In this document: piece by piece, positions 47,351 through 58,202 of the stretch
Position numbering within the stretch: position 1 is the first letter of the stretch
Layout: the number at the start of each line of letters is the position of its first letter
Origin: Pelecanus crispus
Lineage: Eukaryota; Chordata; Aves; Pelecaniformes; Pelecanidae
Direction of reading: 5' to 3'
Assembly (NCBI RefSeq): GCF_030463565.1
Contig: NC_134662.1
Location: 6,115,001 to 6,179,000 of the forward strand
Length of the DNA stretch: 64,000 bases
Translations under genes and position numbers: made by a program
The notes under the pieces: model-generated
Seen by the model: only the letters and a program-made list of their open reading frames with translations
Databases searched by the model: none
What the model was told of the DNA's origin: nothing

Positions 47351-47460
47351 ATTACTAAGGTTGGAAAGGACCTCTAAGATCATCAGTCCAACCATCAACC
47401 CAACACCACCGTGCCTACTAAACCATGTCCTGAAGCCATGACAACCTCCACTTTCTTTGG
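47351..47460 (-). repeat. Second CR1 LINE fragment, same orientation
   Basis: AAGGTTGGAAAGGACCTC, ATCATCAGTCCAACC and AACCATGTCCTGAAGCC on plus match the reverse complement of the CR1 3' end. It is separated from the preceding copy by about 70 bp of other sequence. It is a distinct, more diverged insertion, since the terminal segment is repeated. Confidence 0.8.
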
Positions 47461-50400
47461 GACAACGTACACCTTTAATAACTTTCTTCTCCTGGCTGCG
47501 ACCGGTGGTCCAGCTCACGCGCTGCTCCTATGAGTTCAACCCAGTTGGCCGTGTTTTATGGCTCCTTCAGGGCTTCCCTCCCTCGATCACGCCATTGCTG
47601 GCATCCTGCCTCCAGACCAGACCCCGCACGGGGGCCCCTGTTTCACCCTGCCATGAGGGGTGGACGTGCCACAGGCCCTGTCTGTAGCTTTTTCAGAAGG
47701 AGCAGGTTTTGGGGCACAGCTTTGGAAATGCATCAAGAGGGGGAGGAAACGGAGTGGGGAAGGACTGCATTAGCCCCGACTGACCTGGCACGTGGGAACT
47801 TGTGCGATGGAGGCAGGTGCAAGATTGTGCACGCCGCTCCCCGGGACTACAGCTGCATGTAGCCTTAGGCGCGTGTTTTGAGCTGTTTCTATGGCTGCTC
47901 TCACAGCCTCTTCTTAATTTCTGATTATTGAGATGAGCAGAGGTGGCTTTCCAGCCAGCTCACCAGCCCCTCTCCTGCCGCAAGCTTGGGCAGGCTCAGA
48001 ACTGGGGCTGGGGAAGTGAACACTGAACAAGACTCTCTTGCCTTTGTATTTCTACTGCAGGAAGATAATTTTTCTAACCAACCCTGTAGCATGACTCAGA
48101 GCCACATTTAGAAAGGAACATCAAGGAACATGTCACCCTGTGTAGCCCTTCAACCAGGTACATTCCCTTCTTCCCCTCCCTGCTTCACGAACTGGAGAGA
48201 AGTACCTGAAAAATTCACTCTGTTCTCTCAGTAATGATAATCCTATCACTCTCGGTGCCTCTGGCTTTCATTAGCTTGGGAAACAGTGAGCAACCAACAG
48301 AGAAAGGAGACCCTCCAAACCATTTCTTTTTTTCAGACAGATGGAAGGATGCTATAAGGAGTTCCTTTGTTTTTCCTTTTCTTTCAGAGGGATTGTTTGG
48401 GCCTAGCAAGGCTTGGCAAGTTTGTGTGCGTAAGTATGAGAGGACACCAGAAGGAAATGAAGTTGGGTTGTTCAAGAGTGTGCTCATTTCTTGGGCAGCA
48501 TGCTGCATGGGGAACATGTTGCAGCAGGCATTTTAACAGACTGGGGGCGGGCAGACCTGTGGCCTGAAGTCTGGCAGGTCTCAAAATTTTCTATGCTCTC
48601 AATCCCTACTCCTTTTTTATTGCCCAGAAGTTAGCTGGGACCCACACTACGTCCCATTTTACTATCTGGGAAAAGCAGACACTTTATATCCCCATTTTCT
48701 CCCCCCCCCCAGCTCCTGCTCCATTCTGAACTCGTGGTCATAAAAGATCACCTGCCTCTCTCTCACATCGACTGAGCTTCAACTCCTCCTCATATGCAAA
48801 GCTGCATGTGTCAAGGCTAGAAACGTTTCAAAGCAGAAGAAAGAAGCTGTTGACAATCCTTTACCAAATTTCCTTCGGTTTCTTAATGTAAGTATCTCCT
48901 AATAGCCCACTCTCTCTTGTAAAGTTTCTGTTCTAGAAGCTATATAACATGGTGTATCATTAGCAGCACACTGTAGCAAAGGTGGCACTACAATGAACAT
49001 CAAACTTGTCTCTTCCTGGCATTTCCTTTTAAATGACAAAATCCATAAACCCTCACATCTCACTGAATTTCTTTTCTTTGTGGGTTCTCCCTGCAGGGCT
49101 GTCTCCCAGTGTGAAGGGTATGGCAGGGCAGTAACAATCTGTAATATCCTCTTTCTGATACTTTCTCATTAAGTATCCATTACTCACCACGGATGCAGAG
49201 AAGGTACTGGGCTAGGTGTGACCAGAATGGTAGATCTGCTCTTCCTGTACCTAGATCCAAGGGGAATTCACGTCTTTTTTTAAATAATCCTGGTTATCTG
49301 CATTTCCCAGCAGGGTCTTGAACACCTGAGATGCTGAATTTGACACTGTTTTGAATAGGATGGCAGAATTCACTCAGCATCTGAAACATGCACTTGCTTG
49401 GGAAGCCTGCCTCACTGCCAATACCTGGTACACCAGAAGAAAGCAAATCCCATCCTATATGCATGTTAACATTCCTGGTTAATACTGAACAGAGTGGAGA
49501 TGATGCCAGAAGAGGAGGAATCAGCAGCCTCTATCCCAAGAGTCTGGCTACCCTTCCTTTCTCTGGGCTGGCTGCATTGCCTTCACCAGTGAGACCCTTT
49601 CTGTCGCAGAGAAGGATTTGCCTTTAGACCAAAGGACAATCATCCGTATGGACCATCCCCTCTTCAGTGACTTTGCTATTACAGCCACAGCGAAAGCTTT
49701 AAGTTCTTCCTCGCCATTAGATGGCAATGTAGATCCACAAATCCTCTTTCTTCCTTGAGCCCCTGGAAAACCATCTTGCTGCTGGTGGAATGGCTGGTAG
49801 AGCCTCAAATCTTCTATTTCTGCCGACGTCACCTTTTAAGACTGAGGCATCCTGAATTTGTTTCGCCTGCAAATGAATGGAGCTGGCTGCCTGGGATGCC
49901 ATCTCCTCTGGAGTCCTCAGTGGCATGAGCGTGCGCGCGCTCTCTCTCTCTCCCCCCATCTAGGGCCCTCCTTTGTGCATGGAGGTTTATTTTTTCGCTC
50001 TTCCAGCAATTAATTCATTTGTCTCTTGTTTTGCTGTTTCCACAAGACAATTTGCTGTCTTGCTTGTTTCTCAGCTTACTGCCAAACCCGGTAGGTGAGT
50101 GAGTCATGGGCTGCCGCAGGCCAAACCCTGGAGGATACAGACTTCTTCCTAGGGTCATGAATCTCCCATCTGGGAAGTTATAAAGAACTGCAGTGAGAAA
50201 TAACTACCACCGCAAAATGCTTTCTCCCATATCCATTTTTCAGCTGTTCCATTGTCTGCACTTGACTGGTTCATTTAACATGTGCGTTACTGGGTTTTTT
50301 TTCCTTCACATTTCCCTTTCCACCAGCAAATGTCACCAACTCACATCTAACTTTTACTCAGAAAACTTACAGGTTCATTTGTGTTCCAAAACCAGGCAAG

Positions 50401-51078
50401 TTTGCTCCTTCAAAGCTGAATATACATAGCTTTTTTTCTGGAGCCTGTTGTAAGTTCAATCCCATGCTAAACAGAGTCCACCAGCTCCCAGTAACGCAAT
50501 ATTGATGCTGGGCAGCTAGCCAGGGAAGTTGTAGGATCTTTTGGAGTCTGATTCTGATACTGCAGCGGGATCCGTCTGGCTTGGTAACTTCAGCTGCGTT
50601 AGTGGCAGAAATCCTCATACATACCAAAAAGAATGAAAGGAGGATCAACCTCCCTTTCCGAGACATCTTTTTTTAAAAAAAATCTGTTATGCTGCTGGAG
50701 CAGATGGAGAGCTCCTGACTGTTGTCTGGAACAGGGCAGGATGACAGGGGACATTTTCCCCTGTGCCAGGCAAGGATGGAAGATTGTGGCTGGGAATTCA
50801 GTGGAACAGAGAGGCCATTTGGCCTGGGAGCATACGACCCTATAGCTTGACAGGCAGATGACAGGACAGAGTCAGTGCAGTCACTTTCGTCACTCACACC
50901 TCCCGTATATGTTAACATAAGCACCTTCCAGCTTTTCTGGATTTTAGATGATCTAAACAATGAGGATTTTGCCGTAATCTCCAGGAGAAGTGCTCCTCCG
51001 AGTCATAGAAAGGCTCTCTTTATTCCTAGTGTGCAAGAAGTTAATAGTATTCCTAAGCACTCCTGCAGATGTGGGCAG

Positions 51079-51115
51079 TATGCTGTAGATAAGTTGTATG
51101 CTGTAGATAAGTTAT
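51079..51115. repeat. 18-bp tandem duplication
   Basis: TATGCTGTAGATAAGTTG is followed directly by TATGCTGTAGATAAGTTA, two near-identical 18-bp copies. Confidence 0.85.
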
Positions 51116-51344
51116 ATCAGGAGAAAGCATTATCGCTTTGGCTTACATATTTTGTGCTTATCCATTGGACTCTAAAAAGCTGTTGCATTTAATTACCCAT
51201 TTTTCAAAGCATTTATTAATCATTTATTAGCTCTTTGTTAATTTGTTGTAGATGTAACCTGACATATAAAGTTAGCCCAGTCATTTTATAACCAAGCACA
51301 TCTCAGGAGGAGGAAAGCACTGGGTGATAGAAAAGGCCTTACTC

Positions 51345-51385
51345 ATCTTACTTATCTGTAAAGCACTTGGCACATGGTGGTACAG
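51345..51385 (+). repeat. Possible MIR-like SINE fragment
   Basis: The string CTGTAAAGCACTTGGCACAT with its flanks resembles the 3' part of MIR (TGTAAAGCACTTAGCACA type). The match is short and read by eye. Confidence 0.4.
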
Positions 51386-53585
51386 CTCTAGCTGGGGCCT
51401 CTGGGTACTTCAGGAATATAAATACTAGCACCTTAAGCTGCCGCATCTCCTGAAATACCTGGGGCACTGAATGAATTAGGTGGCAGGCTGCATATTGGAC
51501 TGGAGATTTCTAACCTTGACCACTGTCAAGCCTCGTGATTCATGCTGCGTGGCCATTCAGTCCCTGTGAGCGAACCCTTCCTAGCCCCATGCTCCCCAGC
51601 ACCCAGTGTGGATCTCAGAGCTCACAACGCTGCAGCCTTCCCTCCGCACCGTCAGTTAACAGAGCAGGAGGACAACCACGGGGCAGAGGAGGTGCCTGCC
51701 AGCAGAATCGGGCTGGGGAGTCTAACACACAGGCTCTCTGGTTCCCAGTGTCGTAGAGTTGCAGGTATAGCCTGGTCATTCTGACAAGGGCAGTCATCTC
51801 TCACACATCATCCCTGCCTGTCTATCTGCTCCCAAACACAAACTCACCCCAAACAAACATCAGAGGAAAATCCTTAGTGTTCAGCATTACTGACCACAAG
51901 TCCTGGGATCAGAGAGCTTCAGGAAACAGCAAAATCTCTTCCTTGCCTGAAAGGCCAGCACTGTGAGAGTGGTTTCCCCAAAGACTTATAGGCTCTGTCA
52001 GGGGAATCAGGGTCAAATTTTCCCCAGATGTAGCAATTTCCCTATAATTGCTACCAGGAAATAAAGAAACCTTTATTTCCTTACAGAGCAACATCACACC
52101 TCTCCTCTGTTGTCCTCTGCAAGGAGAGCAGCACAGCAAGCAGCAAAACAGAGCCATTGCCAAAAAAAAAAAAAAAAAAAAGCTTAGGAAATGAGTGTCT
52201 CTATTCTGGCATTGTAAGAAGACACTGTGAGGCCCAGGATCACCTCAACCAGCTTGAGGCATCTTAATGAAGCACCTCATTTAGGCAGGTTTTTCTCTTT
52301 TGCTCTAGGAAGCTTTGAGAACAGGAGAAGAGGAGACAACATTTTATAAATGCTGTTGCTTTATTTCTTCCCCCACCTGGGTTTTAAATTGCTTTTCCGG
52401 CTTTCCTAATGAATGTTTCTCTGAATGTTTGCATGTCTTCTGTTTGCCCTCAATATGGGGAAAAGCTTAAGTCAATAAGCTTTTATTTGATTTGTAAATA
52501 ATGCCAGAGTGACACATTATCATAGATTCTCAGAACTCTGACGCCATGTCTCGTCCTCTAGATATGACATGCCAGAGACATCACCCAAGTAGGCTGCGAG
52601 GCGTGGGGTAGGAGATGGAGATTAAAATAACTTTGAGGAAAGACCATCTAGAACTTTATCCTGTACCTCTGTTTAGCCCACAAACCGTCAGGAGCTGGTG
52701 AAATAATTACTTTGGACAGATAATAAAACATCTTCCAGCAAAACTAAGGTACTTAATATACTGCCCAAGTCAATTCCCCTTATTTCTGCTGTCCTCTTGC
52801 TTTTAATAATGGTTTAATGAAAAATTCAAAATTAATTGGAACTGGCATTAGACATTCACGTGCTCCAGTGAGGGTTTGACTGCTTCAGTATTTCATAAGC
52901 TGACTTCACTGCTATGCTTCTCCTTATCCTGGCTTTCATAGGCTAGAATATCGTCTCTTTTCATAAAACGAAGGGTCCCAATATGGGCGGATGGGGGTAC
53001 ATGAGAAAAGTTTGCAACCACATCATAGGCAAAGAAATAATAGCTGTGTGTTTTCTTTCTGCCAGCATCCCCCCCTTTCTACGTAATGATACACATCTGA
53101 GCCTTGACTGGAAAGAGCGGTCCTAAAAATAAACAGGAGCCGTCTGAAAGGTGTCTGAGGGAGGTATTTGGCAGCTGTCAGGCTGTCACGTATGCTAGAA
53201 GGATGGAGCTGATGGACTCGCTGACACCAGACGGGCTCTGCTGAAATCAGAATGCCTTATGCTTCCCTTGGCACTCACTGGGCAAATTCTGTTGGCCGGA
53301 GCCATCAGACCTCAGTGTGTCTGTGGTCTGATCCAGTTCTGGCTGCCGTCAATGAGAGTCTGCCCTTGGATGGCAGTGGGAATTGGATCAAACCCTTGCT
53401 TTACCCCTGAGACTCTGGCTTTACACCAGGGATGAATTTTGGCTCCCCAAGTGAATGTCACCCAATGGAGAAGGATACACCAGGCCCCAGGCTTGAAAGT
53501 TTCTGTAGGTCTCTGAAGATGAGACCGCTCACTGAGATGCCTAGACATGGGGACGAGAGCCTAACCTTTGACATCTTTTGTTCTA

Positions 53586-53660
53586 ACAGCTCTGCACCAC
53601 TCTGTGCCTCAGTTTCTCCTTCTCTAAGAGCAGTGGTGTTGTCCTGTCTTCACAAAGATT
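53586..53660 (+). repeat. MIR-like SINE fragment
   Basis: CACTCTGTGCCTCAGTTTCT then CCTTCTCTAAGAGC resembles the MIR core (CTCTGTGCCTCAGTTTCCTC then ATCTGTAAAATG). The copy is diverged, as expected for an amniote-age element. Confidence 0.55.
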
Positions 53661-53754
53661 ATTGACATATCTGTAGATCCAGGCATTTTTAAATGCTTCC
53701 AGACCATGACTGTGCTAAAAGCTGTTCCTATTTTTCACAAGGTGCTTCATGGAC

Positions 53755-53880
53755 ACGTGTTACACCATGCAGCAGTCATGAGATGAGCAAACAGAAACAT
53801 GAAGGCATGACATGACTCATCTCAAGCTTTTGAAGCAACTCAGTGGCAGAGTGAGGCCCCACGAATCCCAGTCCCCACCA
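53755..53880 (-). repeat. MIR-like SINE fragment, opposite orientation
   Basis: GATGAGCAAACAGAAACATG, then CTCATCTCAAGC, then AACTCAGTGGCAGAGTGAGG and GAATCCCAGTC on plus follow the order of the reverse complement of MIR (GATGAGGAAACTGAGGC ... AGTGGCAGAGC ... GATTCGAACCC). It lies about 95 bp from the forward MIR-like fragment. Confidence 0.6.
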
Positions 53881-55379
53881 AAACAATCATACCATTACAG
53901 TGACCAAACCTGGAAAGAAAATCTTGCTAGCAGAAGCTTCAGTTCTTCTCAAGTGCAACAGGGAAATCTCCATTGCCTGTAGTGTAATTGAAGATATTTG
54001 CTGCTGTCCTTGGCAGAGACATAGTGTTCTGGGAAGGGAAAAAGAAGGGAGGTGTGAAGACAGGGTGGAAACCTCCTTGTTTCTCAATTCGAGAGCGGAC
54101 ACCTCTTTTGCTCTCAATGGGAGCTGACTGCTGCCATATCTGAAAATCTGACAGTTTGTTTTGTTATCTAATGGGCAAGAACAACCCCTTTTTAGTAAAG
54201 AGCAGACTCTGAAGTCAGCTATCTTGCAGTACCTTGGTCTGAAAATACTGATCTACGTTGAGAAGAATGGACAAGGGAATTAATTCATGTAATATGGCCT
54301 ACAGGAAATTACCTACAAGATAAGAGGGTGACTTGATCTTTTTGAGAAAAAGAAAAAAAAAAAAAACCTTTCTTATCTTGATGATGTTTGCTCTGAAGTA
54401 TCATCTTGTGACTGCCAGAGTCTGCCTTGCAGGATCATTCAATTACAGCCGGCTCCCGTGGCTGGCATCGCTTCCTTCCTTTCAGAGGTATTGTTGTATT
54501 TCCCAAAGTATTGCTTGTTCCTCTTGGTATTCCAAGGCCTCTGTTGCTGCCTGTTTGCATGGTGTGCCTGCAGCCCCATGATGCTGTTCCCACTCACGTG
54601 CTAGAGAAGGATACGGTCAGCCCTTCAATTAGGCAGGGATCTGAAAGGAAGAGGAAATCAAGATGATGAACCAGTGAGGAGCACATGTGAGTCAATATTA
54701 GATATCTGATGGTATGACGAGCAACAAATGAGTCCTACCCCTTTTGGAGGGTCCCAGCCTGTTTGCCTACAATAACTATACAGATCTCCTAGGGGGAAAC
54801 TGCACTGCACTAATGAGGGGTGTGCACACCAGCCAGGCTCTCTGTCTCCTTCAGGGTGCTCTGGCTCTCCCCAGTAAGGAATTTTTCACTATGCAGAGTA
54901 CTTTTCTCTTCTTCATTAAAATGGCCACGTTAAATAGCTGTGAGGTTCCTCAACGCCTACTTTGTTGAACTGATCAACTCCACAGCTGGCAGCTTTTTAG
55001 AGCAGGAGACATGAGGTTACTAAACCCATTCAATTCTCACATGGACCCACGTTTCTAATGGCTATGGAGATCCAACTTTAACGTCCTCTGAGAGTCATTG
55101 GAATGAAGAGCACTTTGTGAAGACGTTATAATTATTATGGGATTTACGGGTGTGTGGAAATGATTCATGGAGACGTTTCCCAGCCAGCAGGCTCTAGGAG
55201 CCAGGTGAGCTCTTCCCTGGAATGTGAAGCATGCGGCACAGCAACTGGGAGGAACAGGTTTGGCAGGACATTTTAAGTTGTTCACGGCAGACAGCCTCTT
55301 CAGAGCCACATCCCTGCCTTTACCGACCTCCCAGCTGGATGTTCCTCTCTGCCACACTGGCCCTGGTGAGCTGGAGAGG

Positions 55380-55643
55380 ATGGACACGCTGCGAAGGAGC
55401 CTTTCTCGCTGGAAGAGGTACCACATTAAGGTGCACCTGGCTGACGAGGACCTGATGATGCCCCTGACGGTCAAGCCCAGAGACACAGTGATGGACCTAC
55501 GGGCTCACTTAGTACGGGAGGGCGTCACTTCCTGGAAGAAGACATTTTATTACAACTCCAGGCAGCTCGAGGAGCACGAGACTCTCAAAGAAGCCAATAT
55601 CCAGAATGGCTCTGTCCTGCTTCTTGTCAGCAATAAAAGGTAG
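55380..55643 (+). CDS. TINCR: Ubiquitin-like microprotein, TINCR/TUBL ortholog (87 aa)
   Basis: An 87-codon frame starting MDTLRRSLSRWKRYHIKVHL and ending NGSVLLLVSNKR. It matches the human TINCR-encoded ubiquitin-like protein (pTINCR/TUBL, also 87 aa) by the RRxLSRWKRYHIKVHLAD start, the PLTVKPRDT segment, and SWKKTFYYNSRQLEEHET as the second half of a ubiquitin fold. In mammals the gene is induced in epidermal differentiation and was first annotated as a long noncoding RNA. I chose the Met at 55380 because homology begins there and the context is strong (A at -3, G at +4). The frame is open further upstream, but that part has no recognised homology. No C-terminal Gly-Gly is present, so conjugation like ubiquitin is not expected. 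The stop codon lies within AGGTAGGC, which also resembles a splice donor, and AATAAA occurs at 55632-55637 inside the coding sequence. Confidence 0.93.
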   Translation: MDTLRRSLSRWKRYHIKVHLADEDLMMPLTVKPRDTVMDLRAHLVREGVTSWKKTFYYNSRQLEEHETLKEANIQNGSVLLLVSNKR

Positions 55644-58179
55644 GCAAGGAGCTTGTCTGCAGCGGGGGCGGTGCAAAGGAAGGGGAATGCTCTGTGTATC
55701 TCAGCCCCTTGGGACGCTTTCCTGTTGGGGTTTGCAGAAAGCAGATCAGGAACTCAAACCCTGCAATTTCCAGTAGGTGGGCTGAGATTCAAGGCTCTTC
55801 AGCTCCAGACATGCTGTGGTGTGAAATAAGGGGGTTAGAGGAGGAGGAAATCTGGTTGACGCTGCCTGTCCTGTCTCTGATCAGCCCTCACTTTCCCAAC
55901 TACGTGGCCAAGCAGAGAGGGAGAGACAGGACGTGCAAAAGGGCAAGGGAGGTTGTGTGACATGGCGGGGTGCTCTGGGAGCCTCTCGTCCTCATTCTTT
56001 CTTGTTGTCCCTGGCTCCCTCCATTTCTTTTTAGCAGATACTTTCTGCAAGTATGTGGGGGTGGCGCAGTCCTGCTTTAACTTGGAAGAGCTGTGAGCCA
56101 CCAGCTTACAGCAAAGCTCAATGAGTGCTGGACAGAGACGGCAAGAGGCTGCACCTTCCCAAAATGTGGCCAGATTGCAGCAGTTATGTACAGTGAGACT
56201 AGAGACTTCCAGGATAGCCAGTGCCAAGGAGATCAGTCAGGGCAAGTCTTAGGTTCCAGTGGGAGTGAAAGCTGAAATAATGGACGAGACCCACTGGCCC
56301 ACAGGATAGTTTAGATTCAGTGGGGTGAATTTATGCCCAACCTGCGCTGTCTTTCCTAATGCCTGGTTGCTGCTGCCAGCATGATTAATTCTGTGAAGCA
56401 TTTTGGGGATACCGGGTAGAAGAGGTGCACAGCAGAGCATGGGTGTACTGCGTCTAATTCAGCTTTCTGAATCCTGAGCCCTCTGAGTTATGTGTCTATG
56501 CTGATCAGAGTTTCCTCTGCAGAAAAACCTGCACTAAAGGCTTCAGTTCCTGATTATATGCCACATACTGGAATGGTCCTATTTTCCAGTCCAGAGGCAG
56601 CTTGAAATCTCACACAAAGAAGATTTAATAAAGCATTTCCTTTCAGAGCTCAGCCAGACACAAGAGATTTCACATTGCTCAGCTAAGTGCATACCCCAAG
56701 TCACCCATGGCCCCTTTCTCCAACATCTCATTTCAGCTCTCTGATTAACTTGGCTCAGCTCCTCCTTTTCACCTTGTTTTTAATGGCAGGAGCATTTCTA
56801 TTTGTTGTTGTTTCCAGTGTTTATTTTCCTAAATTGTACAGCCTGAATTTTCGAGAGTAAAAAAGGATTCCGAGGGACTCAGTTTACAGAGTGCACATAT
56901 CGACACCCTTTTGACAGATGCCTGATTTCCATAACGTGCTATGCACCTTCCCACATGCTGCAAAAGCAGGGTGTAGCTGCAGCAATGCAAAAATCACCAG
57001 GAGATCCTGCCCCCGGTGTGCTGAGTTCAGGGTGCCCACTTGAAGTCACTAGCCATTTCTGAAAATTGAGAGCCTTCTGCTGAAAGCTCCAGCTCAATTT
57101 TTATAAGTACATGAAAAAGGGAGTGGTATTTCTAATATTTTTCTCCTTGAATTTCATCAACACCTTCCTGGCTCCTGAACAAGCACCTGTGTCCAATCTC
57201 TTACTCCTTTTCCCAGGGCTGGGTGCATTGTGGGGGGCGGACAGTCTCTCCCTGAAGTCATGTCTCTCCTTGAGTTCTTGGACATGAAGGATTATTGGGT
57301 TCTGACAACCACAGCCACTCCCAAAGTCTTTTGTGTGGCAGGAGAGATAAATGCCCAGGTATTGGGGATGCATTTCTCTAAAGGCTCATGGGGGTGACCG
57401 AGCTATGGTTGTAGCATGGTCCCCCTAGATATTTCTCAGACGTGCTTGTGTGTGGCTTGGCAGTCACCACCCTGCTCAGTACAGAGTCCTGGGCTGAGTG
57501 CAGCCTCTGTGACTCAGCACCTTGCCAGATCCTCAGCATGCAGAGGACATTTTTAGAGGGCTCTCTCTGTCACTTAAACTGGGAGTTAGGAAATACAGAG
57601 TGGGAGAAGGCAGGCGCTGCATTGCAATTGAGATTACAGAACCATTTTGAGCCTTAAGATTATTCGGCCAGATATTTAGGTATTATAAACCCATGTTGCT
57701 CCACTAGTGTCCGTGGAGCTGTGCTGGTCTGTATCAGCTGGGTGACAGTGTGCAACCTTGGGGAATATGAGGAGAGTAGCCTACGCAGCATTGGGACTGT
57801 CTAGGAGGCACAGGAGTGAAGAGGAATAGAGAACATGGTGTTGGGTTTGGCCAGCAGCCCTGAGGATTTAAGAGTTGGTTTTAGTACTTCACAGTCTCAG
57901 TGAAGTATGGACCCTCTCCATCAAAGGTCAGCATCTGCTTCTTAAGTTCTCCCTGAAAATCTTGGTGTCTCCTACTTACTCTTTGGTACTGAGATGCCAG
58001 CCAAGCAGAGCTATATTAATTCCCAAAGTGGACTTGCTCCGATTGCCAAGGTCTGCAGCTCAGTGTTGTGCCTATAAATATTAATGGTCACTCTGTATGC
58101 TATGTGTTCTTACAAGGGGCTCACGGGACAGTTTACTTTGAACCAGAGAAAACATGAAAATGACCCTATTTTTCATCCT
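55644..58179. other. Downstream of TINCR-like ORF, nothing else recognised
   Basis: About 2.5 kb that may include the 3' part of the TINCR-like transcript. I saw no exon of another known gene and no clear repeat. Confidence 0.45.
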
Positions 58180-58202
58180 CCCCCCCCCCCCCCCCCCCCC
58201 CC
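58180..58202 (+). repeat. Poly-C tract (23 C)
   Basis: An uninterrupted run of 23 C on plus, 23 G on minus. It is the longest homopolymer in the window. Confidence 0.95.

Larger units (their letters stand above)
47461..55379. other. Gene-poor interval with old repeat remnants
   Basis: Nearly 8 kb between the CR1 pair and the TINCR-like ORF. I found no exon of a known gene. It contains an 18-bp direct duplication near 51079, MIR-like fragments near 51350 and 53590-53880, and poly-A of about 19 bases near 52160. Any 5' exons of the TINCR-like transcript would lie here but cannot be placed. Confidence 0.5.

Noticed and set aside
55224-55379. In-frame N-terminal extension of the TINCR-like ORF (52 codons)
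   Set aside because: Homology with the mammalian microprotein begins at the Met at 55380, which has a strong start context. The upstream part looks like 5'UTR or intron.
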